NCBI GenBank assembly: GCA_002049455.2
Contig: KV919030.1
Span: 1 to 64,000 of the forward strand
Length of the DNA stretch: 64,000 nucleotides
DNA from: Porphyra umbilicalis
Taxonomy: Eukaryota; Rhodophyta; Bangiophyceae; Bangiales; Bangiaceae
Direction of reading: 5' to 3'
The position numbers and the translations under genes were made by a program. Shown piece after piece: positions 32,097-43,362 of the stretch; the first letter of the stretch is position 1, and each line of letters begins with the position of its first letter. The notes under the pieces were generated by a model that had not been told where the DNA came from, made no database searches, and was given only the letters and a program-made list of their open reading frames with translations.

Positions 32097-34162
32097 TCAC
32101 GCCGAGGCTGTACGCCAGTAGCGCCTCCGTCGAGCCTGCTCCGCACGGAGTGCTGTGTCGAGGCGCTCCGTCAAACAGGACGGAGGTGCCCGACTGCCCC
32201 CCGCGTGAAGCCATGAGTTGCGGCGCATGTAGAGCTTGTTGCCTGCCGGACCGTCAGAGGACATGGGTTGTCGACAATGCTTCGCGTACGACGCAAGCAG
32301 GTCCTTGACCAGCCCACGACTCGTCTGAATGCGCGTGCGGCGCCACTTGTCCTCGGCGCCGTTCGTAAAGTCGAAGCCCATGCCTATTAGGACAGTGCGG
32401 CGCTCGGGCATGCCTGCAACGAGGTACCCCCCGTTGCGGACCTTGTGGACTGCTTTGCCAAAAGCTTCCCCGGTCCCAAAGAGGGGGTCGCAAGCAGAGA
32501 CGGCCACGCACAAGTCACCGTACTGGTCAAGATGACGCGCCGGTGCCGACAGCAGCTTCGCCGAGCGGTCGGAGCGCCCGTTCCACTCGCGCACCGTCCG
32601 TAGACAGACAGTGGCCGTGTTCAAAGACCGTCCCGCCGCCACCATCGCGCCGTTGTGCGCGTCCTCGAGAAAGTCCAGCACGGTCAACGTCGCTGCCTTT
32701 CCCGGAACCGAGCCCTCGTAGACGTACACGAGGACAGCCTCAAAGCTGTGCGGAGACAGCACGAGCCCGTCTTCAAACCGGGTTAGGCTCGGGCCGTGCA
32801 TATGGGCGTTCATGCGGTCAAGGACCGCACCAAACGGGGACCGCGACCTCACAGCTTGGCCGGTGTACACCTTGCCATGCTGCGCGTGGCCGTCGTCCGT
32901 GGCCATGACCAAATAAATGGTCCCGGCCGAAGCACACGAGAACGCCTCGGCGTGCTTGCGGGTGTCCTCTGACGCGACCTCCTGCGAGTACGCGGCGACG
33001 GTCGAAGCGTCCGCCTCTCCGGCCAGCCGCTCTAACAAGGCCTGCACCCTCAATGCAGTAGCCCTCAATGGAGAGCTACGCACGGACGCAAGTCCATTCA
33101 CAACAGACACCAGCTGGGGGCGCCGCCACAACTCGGCGTCCCTGGCGGCGTCGTCGGGCCGCGTCTGTCGTCCGAAGCGCGGAACACCGCCGGTGCCGCC
33201 GCCGCACCAGGCGCCGGCGACGCCGCCGCAGGTGCCGACGGACCGGGAGACGGGGACGCTGCCGCCGCCGTTGCCGCCGCCGCACAAGGCGCCGGCGATG
33301 CCGCCACAGACGCGGGCGCACCGGGGTGCGCCAACGTCGCAACCGCCGCCGCGCCCGCCGTAAGAGGGGGCGGCGGCGCCGCCACAGGTGCGGGCGCACC
33401 GGGGTGCGGCAACGCCGCCGGTGCCGCCGCCGCACCACGCGACGGCGACGCCGTCGCAGGTGCCAACGGCCCGAGAGACGGGGACGCTGCCGCCGTTGCC
33501 GCCGCCGCACCAGGCGTCGGCGACGCCGCCACAGACGCGGGCGCACCGGGGTGCGCCAACGTCGCAACCGCCGCCGCGCTCGCCGTTCGAGGAAGCGGCG
33601 GCACCGCCACAGGTGCGGGCGCACCGGGGTGCGGCAACGCCGCCGGTGCCGCCGCCGCACCACGCGGCGGCGACGCCGTCGCAGGTGCGGACGCCCCGGA
33701 GGGACGCGACGCCGTCGCACGTGCCGGCCGACCGGGAGGGGGGCACGCCGCCGCATCCGCCGACGTGCCAGGCGGCTGCGACGCTGCCGCAGGTGCTAGT
33801 GGACCGGGGGGCGACACGGAAGCGGTGGACGGCTGCCCGCCCGGTGGCGGCGGCGGCCACCGTTCGTTGTTGGCACAGAGACTCTTCGCTGCCGGCTGTT
33901 GGACACAAAGCCATCCGTAGACAGCAGCGGCCCGAGGGAGGTCCGTACGGTAGAGCTTCGTCAGCCCAGCGCGGATGCGCTCCTCATCTTGGTCCATGCG
34001 CTCTTTGGCCCGCTTCTTGTAGTTCTTGACGTGCGCCGCGTTGCCCTTCTTGATGGACGATGGCGGTGCGCGCGGAGCCGGCGGGGAGGGCGGTAGCCCC
34101 AGGCGCTCCAGCGCCTCGTCGAAGTCCCGGCGCCGCCGCAGAGCAGAGCCGCTTGTTGGCAT
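32097..34162 (-). CDS. GIY-YIG-like nuclease fold + helicase-associated-like tail, paralogue A
   Basis: The N-terminus (from ATG 34162, MPTSGSALRRRRDFDEALE) is basic and helical and is followed by a long Ala/Pro repeat (about 33760-33150). After a frame change inside the repeat, a globular C-terminal half follows. It holds GTIYLVMATDDG, KVYTGQAV (about 32870-32850) and a downstream Arg and His in VLDRMNAHMHG, the spacing of the GIY-YIG nuclease fold, and then EAVLVYVYEG. The last third has VLIGMGFDF (about 32387-32367) and RTRIQTSRGLVKDLLASYA, resembling helicase-associated (HA) repeats. The same domain order occurs in the gene at 36564-39909, with low identity. Substrate and role are unknown. 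A 714-bp inverted-repeat element lies 283 bp upstream. Alternatives are a transposon-derived nuclease or a domesticated homing-type enzyme. Confidence 0.55.
33150..33760 (-). repeat. 225-bp higher-order repeat in paralogue A
   Basis: Two to three copies of a unit of about 225 bp (75 codons); for example GTGCGCCAACGTCGCAACCG recurs with that spacing near 33326 and 33551. Each copy is made of shorter GCCGCCGCACCAGGCG-like sub-blocks. It is in frame with the gene and encodes Ala/Pro/Gly/Val-rich peptide. Two frames on the minus strand are open throughout, so a silent frame switch within it cannot be located. Confidence 0.7.
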
Positions 34163-34445
34163 GGTGGTAGTACGGGCGGTTGTCACACGAACGCGTCACC
34201 TGTATTCCGACGTGTGGCTGGGCGCAGCGCGCCCACCAACATATCTCACTCTCCCCGCGCCAGACGTTCGCCCAGCGGAGAACATTCCGGCCGCCAATTT
34301 CCCCACGTGCTGATACTCTGCCCCTCCTCCATACCTTCAATGGCTACTCTCCCGACAAGTCGTCTACCCCCAGTGCCTGTAATCTTGCCGGGGTGCAATC
34401 CCGTCACGGGCGGGCGGTTGCACGGTGCTCCCCGCCATGCCCGCG
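34163..34445. promoter_or_regulatory. Upstream region of paralogue A
   Basis: A 283-bp region between the start of paralogue A and the right-hand inverted-repeat element. It is less GC-rich than the genes and includes the minus-strand 5' leader. No clear TATA box is seen. Promoter content is inferred from position only. Confidence 0.3.
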
Positions 34446-35159
34446 CAGTGGGGCTTAGACCGTGTACCTTACGGATCTGCTGATTCCGTGTTGCAGGCTG
34501 TTGCAGGATCTCCACAGTTTGCCAAATGGCTGCAGGTCGGGCCATTTTGTGCTGGCAGCCTGCTGGCTCAACAGATATCGGCACGCATGTTTTCTGCTCT
34601 TTTGCTGCTTGTCTGGATCATCCAAATGCTGAGACGATGCTCAGCTCGTGCTGTTCTTCTGCTGTACGCTAGTATAACTCCGAGGAGGCGCGGAGTTATC
34701 TCGCTTCCACCAATAGGAAGCCGTTATCGTCATTCTGCAGCAGACTTGATGCTGAAGACATGCGCTGCAAGTGCAGCCCAGTCGCAGGTTTCCACAGACC
34801 CGGCACAGAAAATATGCGCTGCAACAGGGGTCCGGCAGCAACCTGCCACATTTTACCAGCAAATTTCCTGCAGGTCAAAAACAATAAAGGCTTATCGTGG
34901 GCAGAAAAAAACGGGGGATCACGCTGGAACTTTTTGGCACAAGATTCTCGCACCGTCACGGTGCTTTCCATGAAAGAAAAGCACCGGTCCTCCTTTTTTT
35001 GCATAAATGCACGACATTGAGCTGCTCCGCAGATCTCTGCTGCAGAAAATCATGCTGCTCATGGCTCACGCGGCCACTTTTCCAGACCTGCAAGCAGTCT
35101 GCAACACGCCATTGCAGAGGATTCGCATATCTGTAAGGTACACGGTCTAAGCCCCACTG
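34446..35159. mobile_element. 714-bp non-autonomous inverted-repeat element, copy 1
   Basis: Terminal inverted repeats of about 31 bp start CAGTGGGGCTTAGACCGTGT and match at 30 of 31 positions. The interior is AT-richer than the host DNA, dense in TGCAG and TTGCAGG words near both ends, and has an internal hairpin (ATAACTCCG and CGGAGTTAT, near 34674 and 34695). It has no transposase. A second, almost identical copy lies inverted at 51286-52010. The 5' CAGTG end recalls hAT-type termini, but I could not find a convincing target-site duplication. Confidence 0.9.
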
Positions 35160-35577
35160 CGCCGGCAGCGGCCGGCACAATGGATCTCGACTGCTGTAGA
35201 TGGGTCTCGACAGCAGTCCCTGCGCAGTGGAGCTCAACCGGGTAGCTAGGCGCTGGATATCGCCCCCGTCGTCGTTAAGCAGGACGATGTGACGGAGCCA
35301 ATCACCGCTCAATAAAAGAATCTCATGTGGCCTATGAATGCTGGCAGGCTGCGGCATGCCCCACCCCCCAGCTGGTCCACTCAGCGCGCTAGGCGGGCAC
35401 TTGGTCGGCGCCGCGCTGGCGACACGGCCGGGATGTCGCGGTGATGATACGCGGCGCGCGCCTGCGGTGGGGGGGGGGGGACTTCGAGCCCGAAGCCCCG
35501 CGGGGTGCACAAGGGGCCTTCGGTGTTTGGCCGGCGCCCCTTTGTGGTGGCTGGCGGGACAATCGGGTACCCCGAGG

Positions 35578-35857
35578 GGACAGTTCGCGACGCGGGACAC
35601 AGTTCGCGAGCCGGGGGACAGTTCGCGAGCCAGGGGACAGTTCGCGACGCGGGGCACAGTTCGCGAGCCGGGGGACAGTTCGCGAGCCGGGGGACAGTTC
35701 GCGAGCCGGGGGACAGTTCGCGAGCCGGGGGACAGTTCGCGAGCCGGGGAACAGCTCGCGACGCGGGGGGCAGTTCGCGAGCCGGGGGACAGTTCGCGAG
35801 CCGGGGGACAGTTCGCGAGCCGGGGGACAGTTCGCGATGCGGGGGAAAGTTCGCGGC
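35578..35857. repeat. 19-bp minisatellite, about 14 copies
   Basis: Head-to-tail copies of ACAGTTCGCGAGCCGGGGG with a variant ACGCGGGGC block every few units. It is open on several frames on both strands, but the 19-bp period rotates the frame, so it is treated as non-coding. Each unit carries the palindrome TCGCGA. Confidence 0.9.
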
Positions 35858-36089
35858 GGGCGCCGAGATCCGCCGCCGCGTGGCGCCGCCGCCGTGGGTC
35901 CGCGGGTGGTGCGGTTGGGGGGGGGGGGGGTGGGGAGGTGCCGGCGAGGACGGCGGCGCCCGCGTCGGCGCGCCCGCACGCCGCCCTCCCCGCCGCCCGT
36001 TTTTCAAAGTCAAACCCGTCGCCGCCCCGGGGCGGTGCGGACGGGTCGTTGCGGGGGAGGGGGGGAGGGGGGGGGGAGCGGGCCCCCCC

Positions 36090-36340
36090 GCGCGCCGCTG
36101 CCTGCGGAGTGGCTCCCCCGCGCCCGCGGCGCCCCGCGCCGCGTCGACCACCGGCGTGCGCTCGGGGCGGCCACCACCAGCGCCGGCGTCGCGGTCGAGC
36201 GTGTCGACCAAATCCCACTCCTTGGTCATGTGCCCGTCGCTGACGCAGAGCTCGTAGAGGCGGCGGGATAGCTCGGACGTGGCGCCCTTTTGCGTGCCGA
36301 CAATGTACAGGTCGATGTAGGCGCGCGCGCTGCGCTGCGC
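36090..36340 (-). pseudogene. Possible gene fragment with ordinary coding composition
   Basis: The minus strand encodes a short helical peptide (AYIDLYIVGTQKGATSELSR followed by a YELC and an EWDLVDTLDRD segment) before dissolving into low-complexity sequence next to the 19-bp minisatellite. It has balanced amino-acid use, unlike the surrounding shadows. The helix-turn pattern is compatible with a helical-repeat protein, but it is too short to assign. No start, intron or partner exon is visible. Confidence 0.3.
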
Positions 36341-36563
36341 GTCGATTCACGTTGGCGTTTGTGCCGTCAGCCAATCGCGCCAAAGACGAAAAAACCGGCT
36401 GCAGCGGGCACCAGCCTATCCGATATCGCCCAAGGGGCCGCGTCGTGTTCAGAAAAAGTCAACAGACATACAAGAAACTGTAAAAATCCCGGCGTCGGCG
36501 GCGTAAAAGCCCGCCCCACACACGGGTGTGTCGCCGACGCGGCCAGGCCACTTGGCGGAGAGG

Positions 36564-39500
36564 TCACCACCGTCGTCTTGGGAACTCCTTGAGCGTTGGG
36601 CAACTCTGTGCCGCCTGGTCCAGCTCTCTAAGGTGAAGTGGTGCAAAGCTTCCATTACGCAGCACTCTTGACATACATTGGGCGAGCCGGCTCTCTTTTG
36701 TAGTATCATCCTTGTGCCTGCGTGGTAGCCGATTGTTGCGTGTCAGGAAGACGAGAAGTTTGCCGACCAAGCCGGCCTGCGTGGAGTGTCGTATGCGCTC
36801 CGTATAGGCTTCGTGACTCGTGCGCCAATCAAAGCCCATCGCCGTGAGCAGCGCATGGCGCACAGGGTGTGCAGCACGCAGCTCTTCCTGCTCACGTCTC
36901 AGCCTGCTCACGTGTTGCCAAAATGCCATTTCTTTGCCGTGAGGGGCGTAGTGGGAACTGATCGGAACAGCGAGGTTCCCGTTCTTTTGCAAGAACTGAC
37001 CCAGTCCTTGTATCAGGGTCTGCCAGCGGAAGACATCACGACCGTACCGAGCGCAAGCCCTCATCGCCGGCCGCACCGCGTTGTACACACGCCATCGTGT
37101 GCTACTGGAAAACGTAGAGTAGAGGAGATCCTCCACCGCCGAGGTCACGGAATTGGTGGCCGCCTCGCCCTTGACGCTGTCGTACGCAAAGACGACAACG
37201 TTTGTGAAGCGCGTTGCGTCCGCGCAATACAGACCGTCAAACCCGCCCCCCCGTTCGGTGACCCTTCGCGCTTCTCGGTGTTGGGCGTCGCGGATGTCAA
37301 CGGCCGCCTGCACCGATGATGCCGACTGGCAGACCATTCCGACGTAGACCCCGGCGTCGTCAACAATCAGGTAGACGCCCGCCTTGTGGGCGCGAGACCA
37401 CGCCTCGTCCAACTGTGCCTGCGCGACTGGCACGACGTCGACGCGCACGCCATGCACTTGGCGAGCTGCATCTGCAGCTAGCTGCTCTGCAGCTGCAACG
37501 GACGCCGTGGTGGCCCTTGGTCGGGCGTCCACCGCGGCGGCTGCCACCGCAGCGTCTGCCACTACACGCAGGTATGACGCAGAGGCGAAGATGGCCTCCC
37601 TGGCCTCGTCAACGGCCTCCTGCACGCAGAGCTTGAGAATTTCGGGCGACGCGTCACTGCTGCTGCCGCCGCCGTCGTTGTTGCCGGTGCTACCGCCGCT
37701 GCTGCCGCCGCTGACGCCGCCGCCGCTGCCGCCGCCGCTTTCGCTCCCCCGGCCGGTAGAGGGTGACTTCGTAGCGGCCGGCAGCGGCTGGGCGTTGGGC
37801 GAAGATGGCAGGGAGGAGCCGGTCGTTGCGGGCGACGCTGGCGCAAACGACAGCAGAATCCCCGTCGACAGGCCTGGCGGGGGCATGCCCCCCGCCGCCT
37901 CAGGCGTCACCGACGGCAGCTTGAGACCGCTCGTGGCCGGCAGAGCCCCCGTCCGCGCGGTGTGCGCGCGGACGCCCGGCTCGGCGGGACCACCAAAGCA
38001 GGTGCCACCGCCGTCCACGCCGCCCTCCGTGGGCCGCGGTCGCCGGGGGCCCGCAGGGCTACCACCTCTGCCGTCGATGGCTTCGCCGCCGCCGCCGCCA
38101 TGGCCGTCGTCGCCGCCACACTCGGCTGCCGCGACGGCCCGGCAGCGGCCGCGAGCGTGCTGCCCGTTGGTGACGCGCGCTCCACGCCGTCGTTTCCGCT
38201 ACTCGACGAAGACAGCATGACGACGCGCCGTCGCCGCTGCGGCAGCGAGCGCGTTGCGTCCGACGCGGCAGACAAGGAGTCGGCAGAGGACATATCCGCG
38301 TCGATTCCACCGCCTTCGACGCCGCCGCCATTGATGCCGCCACCGCCGCCCTGGAGGCGACGGAGGCCGCGACGGAGCCGGCGACGGCGGCCGGTGCTCG
38401 GCGCTACCGGGTTCGGCGCAGACGCGGACGCGCCCGCCCGCTGGCCTCCCCACGTCACAGACGCGTCGGCGGCGCGGCGGGGCGACCGCCCGAACCACAG
38501 CGACGCCACCGGATGACGCAGGCGCCCGGGCGACGGGGACCGCGACCGCTTGTGGGACGGCTCCAATAACGCGCACGGTCCTTCCTTAGGAGGGGGCAGT
38601 GACGGACGCCGCAGCCGCCGCCCTTCGGTGGCGCCGTTGGGGCCGCCGCTCTCAACATGTTCGAGTGAGGCGGTGGCGGTGACGTCGCCCGTCGTCTTGG
38701 CCGTGGTCCGCCTCTTGCGCGGCCGCATCGGCGGTGGCGACGGTCGGCCGTCGGCGCCACCAGCTGCGGTGCCACCACCCCCCCCTCGTCCCACGTCACC
38801 CGCCAGTGGTGACGGGTACGGCAAAGCCAGCGGTGGTGTCTCGTCGCCGCCTAACGACGCGTCACTGGCAGGTGTCGCGCGCATCACCGCCTGTTGCAGC
38901 TGCTGCGCCACGCCGCCGCGCGCTGAGACGGGGTCCGCTACCGCTGTCGGCGCCGCTGGATCTGACGACGATACAGCAGCGGGGACGGGCGTGCCAGTCG
39001 GCGTTTGAGCCGCTGCCAGGTCCAGAACGATACGAAAAAGCAGATCCGCGATAGCGTTCAAGTCCACTAGACGCCCCTTGTAGTACAGCTGGGTGGTGGC
39101 ACCGTCCAGAAACCATGGCATCAGCTTCTGGAAGCGGCGCACAGCCTTAGTGTCCGTGACGTCCACTTGAACAGCGGGGGATGTGCGGATTTGCCGGCCC
39201 ACCGCCGCCCATCGCGCGCGCATATCCGAGGGTTTGAACAGGTGGGCACCCATCGACAGAACGGTGGTGAGCAAGTATCGATCGCCCTCGGCGCTCCACT
39301 CATCAGCTCCGGTGGCGTCGGAGCCGTCGTCGCCCGCGCCGCCACCCGCGTCACCACAAACAAGGCCCCCGTCACTCATAGCGCCGCCCGCAGCACGACC
39401 CGCACCACCACCCAGGACATCCGCATCGCCACCCACCGCGCAGCCCGAGTCGTCTGTGGTGCCTGCGCCGCCACCCACGGCTCCGCCCAAGACGCCCGAG

Positions 39501-39909
39501 TCGTCCGCGGCGCCCGCGGCGCCACCCACGGCGCCGCCCAAGGGGGGGGGAAGGGGGGGGGGGCGCCGCTCAAAACGCCTGCGGCGCCCGCGCCGCCACC
39601 CACGGCTCCGCCCAAGACGCCCGAGTCGTGCGCAGCGCCCGCGCCGCCACCCACGGCGCCGCCAAAAACGCCCGAGTCGTCCGCGGCGCCCGTGCCGCCA
39701 CCCACGGCTCCGCCCGGGTCATCGGCGGCCCCCGCGCCGCCGCTCGCACCGTTAGAGCCGGTGCTCGTACGTCGAGCACGTTGGCGGGCTTTTTTCTCCC
39801 GCGCCTTCTTCCGCTGCTTGGCCAGGCGTTCTTCGTCGCACAGCAGCCGAGGTCGGCGAGGGCGTCTTCGATTCACCGCGTGTTCCCCCAAACGGTCATC
39901 ACGCTCCAT
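36564..39909 (-). CDS. GIY-YIG-like nuclease fold + helicase-associated-like tail, paralogue B
   Basis: Starts at ATG 39909 with a strongly basic head (CDEERLAKQRKKAREKKARQ), then Gly/Ala/Asp repeats (GAADDSGVFGGAVGGG type). A globular segment follows (GDRYLLTTVLSMGAHLF, MRARWAAVGRQIRT, FLDGATTQLYYKGR), perhaps SANT/Myb-like, then a Ser/Pro/Arg-rich linker. The C-terminal half has AGVYLIVDDAGVYVGMVCQS (about 37380-37338), the two halves of a GIY-YIG motif, followed by IRDAQHREARR, then VVVFAYDSVKGE. Next come two HA-like units: VPISSHYAPHGKEMAFWQH with LLTAMGFDWR (about 36960-36826), and LVFLTRNNRLPRRHKD. The frame must change at G runs near 39541-39564 and again at about 38040. Domain order matches the neighbouring paralogue A although residues are mostly different, implying an old duplication. 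Whether it is a host gene or transposon-derived cannot be decided here. Confidence 0.55.
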
Positions 39910-39989
39910 CGTACGTGACGCGAGAAGAAAACAGGAGAGAAGATGCAATGAGCGGCCTCTCTGGTACGTGGACGGTGTCAGCCACCCCC

Positions 39990-40175
39990 AAAAAGCGCTG
40001 GACTGTGGGGACCCCATTTGCCGGCTTCAGTCCCACCGGAACGCGGCAGACGCCCAGACAGGGCTGTGGGGGCCCACCTGCCGGCGTCAGCCCCACCGGA
40101 ACGCGACAGACGCCCAGACAGAAGTGTGGGGGCCCCACCTGCCGGCTCCAGTCCCACCGGAACGAGAGACACCCA
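39990..40175. repeat. 61-bp tandem repeat, three copies
   Basis: Three units carry CACCTGCCGGC, then CAGTCCCACCGGAACG, then CAGACGCCCAGACAG. They lie 80 bp upstream of the paralogue B start codon on its promoter side. Units differ by a few substitutions. Confidence 0.8.
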
Positions 40176-40262
40176 GCTACCCAATCAGTGGCGGTGGCAG
40201 CGCGGAGTGGTAGATGGGGCCGCTGTGGGACCGGTTTCATAGCTGACCGGTGGCTCGTGAGG

Positions 40263-40530
40263 CGATCGGTTGCACGGGGTTTGTGAGTTGAATTGGGAAC
40301 AAATATCAAGCGAAACACGGACTACCTCTCTCGGGGGGGGGGACAATTCTGGGGACGCCTGAGGGGGGGGGGACAACCCGGGGGGGGGGGGGGACAACTC
40401 GGGGGGTGGAAGCGATCGGTTGCACGGGGTTTCTCAGTTGGATCGGAAATAGTTCAATCCCAGCACGGACTACTTCTCTCGAGGGGGGGGACAACTCGGG
40501 GGAGGGGTGGGGCTGGCGGCTGCCCCGCCC
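40263..40530. repeat. 150-bp direct duplication with G runs
   Basis: CGATCGGTTGCACGGGGTTT occurs at 40263 and again at 40413. In each copy it is followed by a similar stretch ending in GCACGGACTAC or ACACGGACTAC, then CTCTCG and long G runs with GGGACAACTCGGGG. It is a two-copy tandem duplication. It directly precedes the AlkZ-like fragment. Confidence 0.8.
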
Positions 40531-40589
40531 GCCGGCCGCTCGTCGAGGGGAGCGGGGGGGAGGGAACCACCCAACGACGTCCGCCGTGC

Positions 40590-41160
40590 AATCGGCCGCG
40601 GGCGGTAGTGCCACCGGGCCTGGCGGGGCCCGCCTGGGCGCCGCCCCCGCCCGCCGCCGCCATTGCCACCGCCGTCGCGCGCTACTTTAGCGCCTTTGTC
40701 CCGGCGACCGAGCGCGACGTGCGCTACTACCTCAGCTTGCGCGCGGCTGAGTCGCGGGCGGGGGTGGCGGCGCTCGTCGCCGACGGGGTGCACGCCGCCG
40801 TGTCCGTCGTGCCCGCCGACGGCGGCGGCGGTGGCGGCGGCGGCAACGGCGCGGACACGGACGAGGCGGCGGCGGCCGACGCGGCGCTGCTCGGCGATGG
40901 CTATGTGCTCGCGGCGGACCTTCGGCGAGGCGCCCCCCCTTCCCCCCAACCCCCCCGTGCGCGCGGCTGCTCGGCCGCTTTGATCCGCTGCTGCTCGGCC
41001 ACGCGGACAAGGCGTGGCTTGTGCCACCCGCCGCCAAGCCCGCGTCTGGTCCCGCAACGCCGACGTGCGGGCGACGGTTCTGCTGGACGGCGTTGCCGTC
41101 GGCACGTGGGCGGCGCGGGTGGTCGGCGCCGCCGGGCGTCGCGTTTGCGTTTAACACATT
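40590..41160 (+). pseudogene. AlkZ/YcaQ-like winged-helix protein, fragment
   Basis: The plus strand encodes AAIATAVARYFSAFVPATER followed by a DVRYYLSL segment. After a frame change at the C run near 40937, it gives LLGRFDPLLLGHADKAWLVP (from about 40967) and VLLDGVAVGTWAA (to about 41113). RFDPLLLGHADK and DGVAVGTW are hallmarks of the winged-helix DNA-binding family of bacterial AlkZ/YcaQ glycosylases (HTH_42, PF06224), which open interstrand crosslinks. The N-terminal third of the family, with its catalytic QxQ region, is absent, and the C-terminus dissolves into G runs near 41168. It is either a decayed copy or the last exon of a gene whose beginning is not visible. Such proteins are mainly bacterial, so ancient lateral transfer is possible. 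Confidence 0.6.
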
Positions 41161-41195
41161 TGAGGGGGGGGGGGGGGCGTGGCCCGCCCCGCACG

Positions 41196-42470
41196 TCAGC
41201 CACGGGGGGGGTGATCCGCGCCACCGCGCCTGCCGCCTCCGCCCGCCTCACATGGGCGCCCGCACGTCGCACGCCCGCCCCTCCCCCCCCCGCCACCTGC
41301 GCCGCCGCCCGCGCTCGCGTCGGTCGGGGGCCGCCGGCATTCGTCGCCCCCCCGTCCCCCTCCACACGGGCAAGGCCGTGGCCGCATCGCCGCTCGGCGG
41401 CCCTGTAGCGGCCGAGCACCCCCGCCCCTCTGCGCCACCGCCATGGCGCACGACCACCGCTTGACGCTTGATTTTCTCTGCCACCCGCTGCCGCTGGACG
41501 CCCGAGGGGGTGCCGGCGAGCCGCGGCAGCGACGGCTGGACGCTGCAGCGTCGTCGGACCCGTCGACGGCCCGGAACGATGCGCGGGCGCGTCGATCCGC
41601 AGCGGGGGGGGTTGCGGATGCAGGCGGCGCGCACGTGGCGCCGTAGACCGTCGGTCCGCGGCGCTTGGTGCCGCTTCCATGTACGCGGCTGCCGGTGCTG
41701 ACGCTGCCACCGGTACGGACGCCATCGACGCCACCGCCGCCGCAACCGCCATTGTCGTCGTCGCCGCCGCCGCTGACGCAGCTGTCGCCGCCTTTGTTGC
41801 AGCGGCCGCCTCTACCCACGCCGCCCCCGCCGCCGCCGTCAGGCGGCGTCGGCGACCTGCTTCTTCCCGCGGCGTCGCGGACCACGCCGCCTGCGCCGGG
41901 TACGCCGCCGGCTCCGGACAAATGCAGCGGCGGTGGCACCGCCCCCATCGGCCGCACGCAGCGTGGCGCTCTGGAAGCGCGGGCTTGGGCGCCGCCGCCT
42001 CCCGCGGCCGTCGTCGACGCGTCGTCGAGCCCGCCCCGCGTACCATCCGTCGCAGGCGCATCCGCAGCGGCGACGGCGACGCCGACGAAGCCGCGACGGG
42101 GGTGGGCGGGTGCGCCCTGGGGATGGGGGTGTGCCGCCGCCGCCAGCAGCCCCGTCACGGCGTCGTCTGCGGCGGCGAGCAGCGTCGTTGGGGAGCGGTG
42201 GCGGCGGCGGCGGCTCCCAGAACCGCCGCTCTTGTTGATGCCCCCATTGGCGATCGACAGTGCCCGACCGCTCCGTAGCTGGGGGCCGGCCCCCGCTGCC
42301 GCGGAGCCGCCGACGGTGCCCGCCGGCACGGTTCCCGACGGGGTGCACCCACCGAGGCGCCGTTGGCCGGTGGCGTCAACAACAACCACCACCCGCGGGA
42401 CGCCGCGCGACGGAGGGGTGGTCAACGCCCGCACGCGATGTAGTCGGGGGTGCGGTGGAACCTTTGGCAA
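41196..42470 (-). other. Long low-complexity open frame, coding status doubtful
   Basis: A 424-codon frame on the minus strand rich in Gly, Arg, Ala, Ser and Pro with one less biased stretch (about 42290-42080). Equally long frames exist on the plus strand over the same bases. No domain, intron or promoter is recognised. It is listed so the region is accounted for; it may be spurious. Confidence 0.2.
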
Positions 42471-42849
42471 CCGGTCAGGTAGGTTGCCGTGCGCCCAGTG
42501 GGGAGGGGGGGGGAACTCTCAGCGCACGTCTTGGTGGCAGCCCGTGCTGCGCCACCGCCCAGGGGGTGTAGGTGTGCTGGAGGGGAAGCCGCTCGAGGCG
42601 AAGCGGGCTCTCCTCCAAGGTTGGTGCTCGATGACCTCGGCTGCTGTCGCGGGCATTCGCCCACGGAGCCAAGCGCAGTGCCGCAGAGACGGCCGGGCGA
42701 GCTTCACAGTTGGCCGCCACGTGGGCGTCCACTGCCCGCGGGGGCGGGCGCTGTCTACGGTCGCGCCCCGCGCCGGCACCGCACGCCCTGCCCCGACGCC
42801 GCCTATGCACGGGCATCCGCCACGACCCGTCCACCCACCCTAAGACCCA

Positions 42850-43311
42850 TCACTCCCCCTCCTCACCCTCACCCTCACCCTTACCCTCCTCCTCCTCTGC
42901 GCCAGCCCGATTGTTTTGATTGAAGCCGTGGCGCATGTAGAGGCTCAGAAACTCGATTTCGTCGCCATCCGGGTTCAATTCCATGGCCATGCGATGCTTG
43001 GCTCGGCGCTGCATCTCCGCCAGTCTGCTCAGCTCCCGCCGCCGCTCGCGACGGCGGTTGTTGTCCTGGATGTTATGGTTGGACTTGGCCAGAAGGCAAA
43101 GCACTGCCCAGTGATCCTCGGCCCCCGCGAGCGCCGGAATGGCGCGTTCGAGGTCCAACGTAGCCCTTGCCTTTACCAGGCTGGTCTGCTGCCGGAAGGT
43201 GAATCGCTCGTCAAAACAGGACCGTACATTCGATGGCACCAGGGACTTCAGAACCGTCACGTCCGTAGCCGTGAGCCCCAGCAAAGCGCACTGATATGGC
43301 TTTTCATCCAT
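42850..43311 (-). CDS. Hypothetical small coiled-coil protein (153 aa)
   Basis: Starts MDEKPYQCALLGLTATDVTV. The composition is balanced, with a charged helical segment (NNRRRERRRELSRLAEMQRR) likely to form a coiled coil and a short Glu/Gly-rich acidic tail generated by a CCTCAC-type microsatellite. No family is recognised. The upstream frame on the same strand meets TAG just before the ATG. It sits between a doubtful region and a trinucleotide microsatellite, in transposon-rich DNA, and might be an element-borne protein or a fragment of one. Confidence 0.4.
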   Translation of the reverse strand: MDEKPYQCALLGLTATDVTVLKSLVPSNVRSCFDERFTFRQQTSLVKARATLDLERAIPALAGAEDHWAVLCLLAKSNHNIQDNNRRRERRRELSRLAEMQRRAKHRMAMELNPDGDEIEFLSLYMRHGFNQNNRAGAEEEEGKGEGEGEEGE

Positions 43312-43362
43312 GAGCTATTCATGCTCGCGAGGGACCTTGAAGAAAGCAGGCGCTCCGCCGGC

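Noticed and set aside
40293-41408. Single intact gene covering the AlkZ-like region
   Set aside because: The first 100 codons are translated repeat DNA and the family's motifs lie in two frames; only a fragment is supported.
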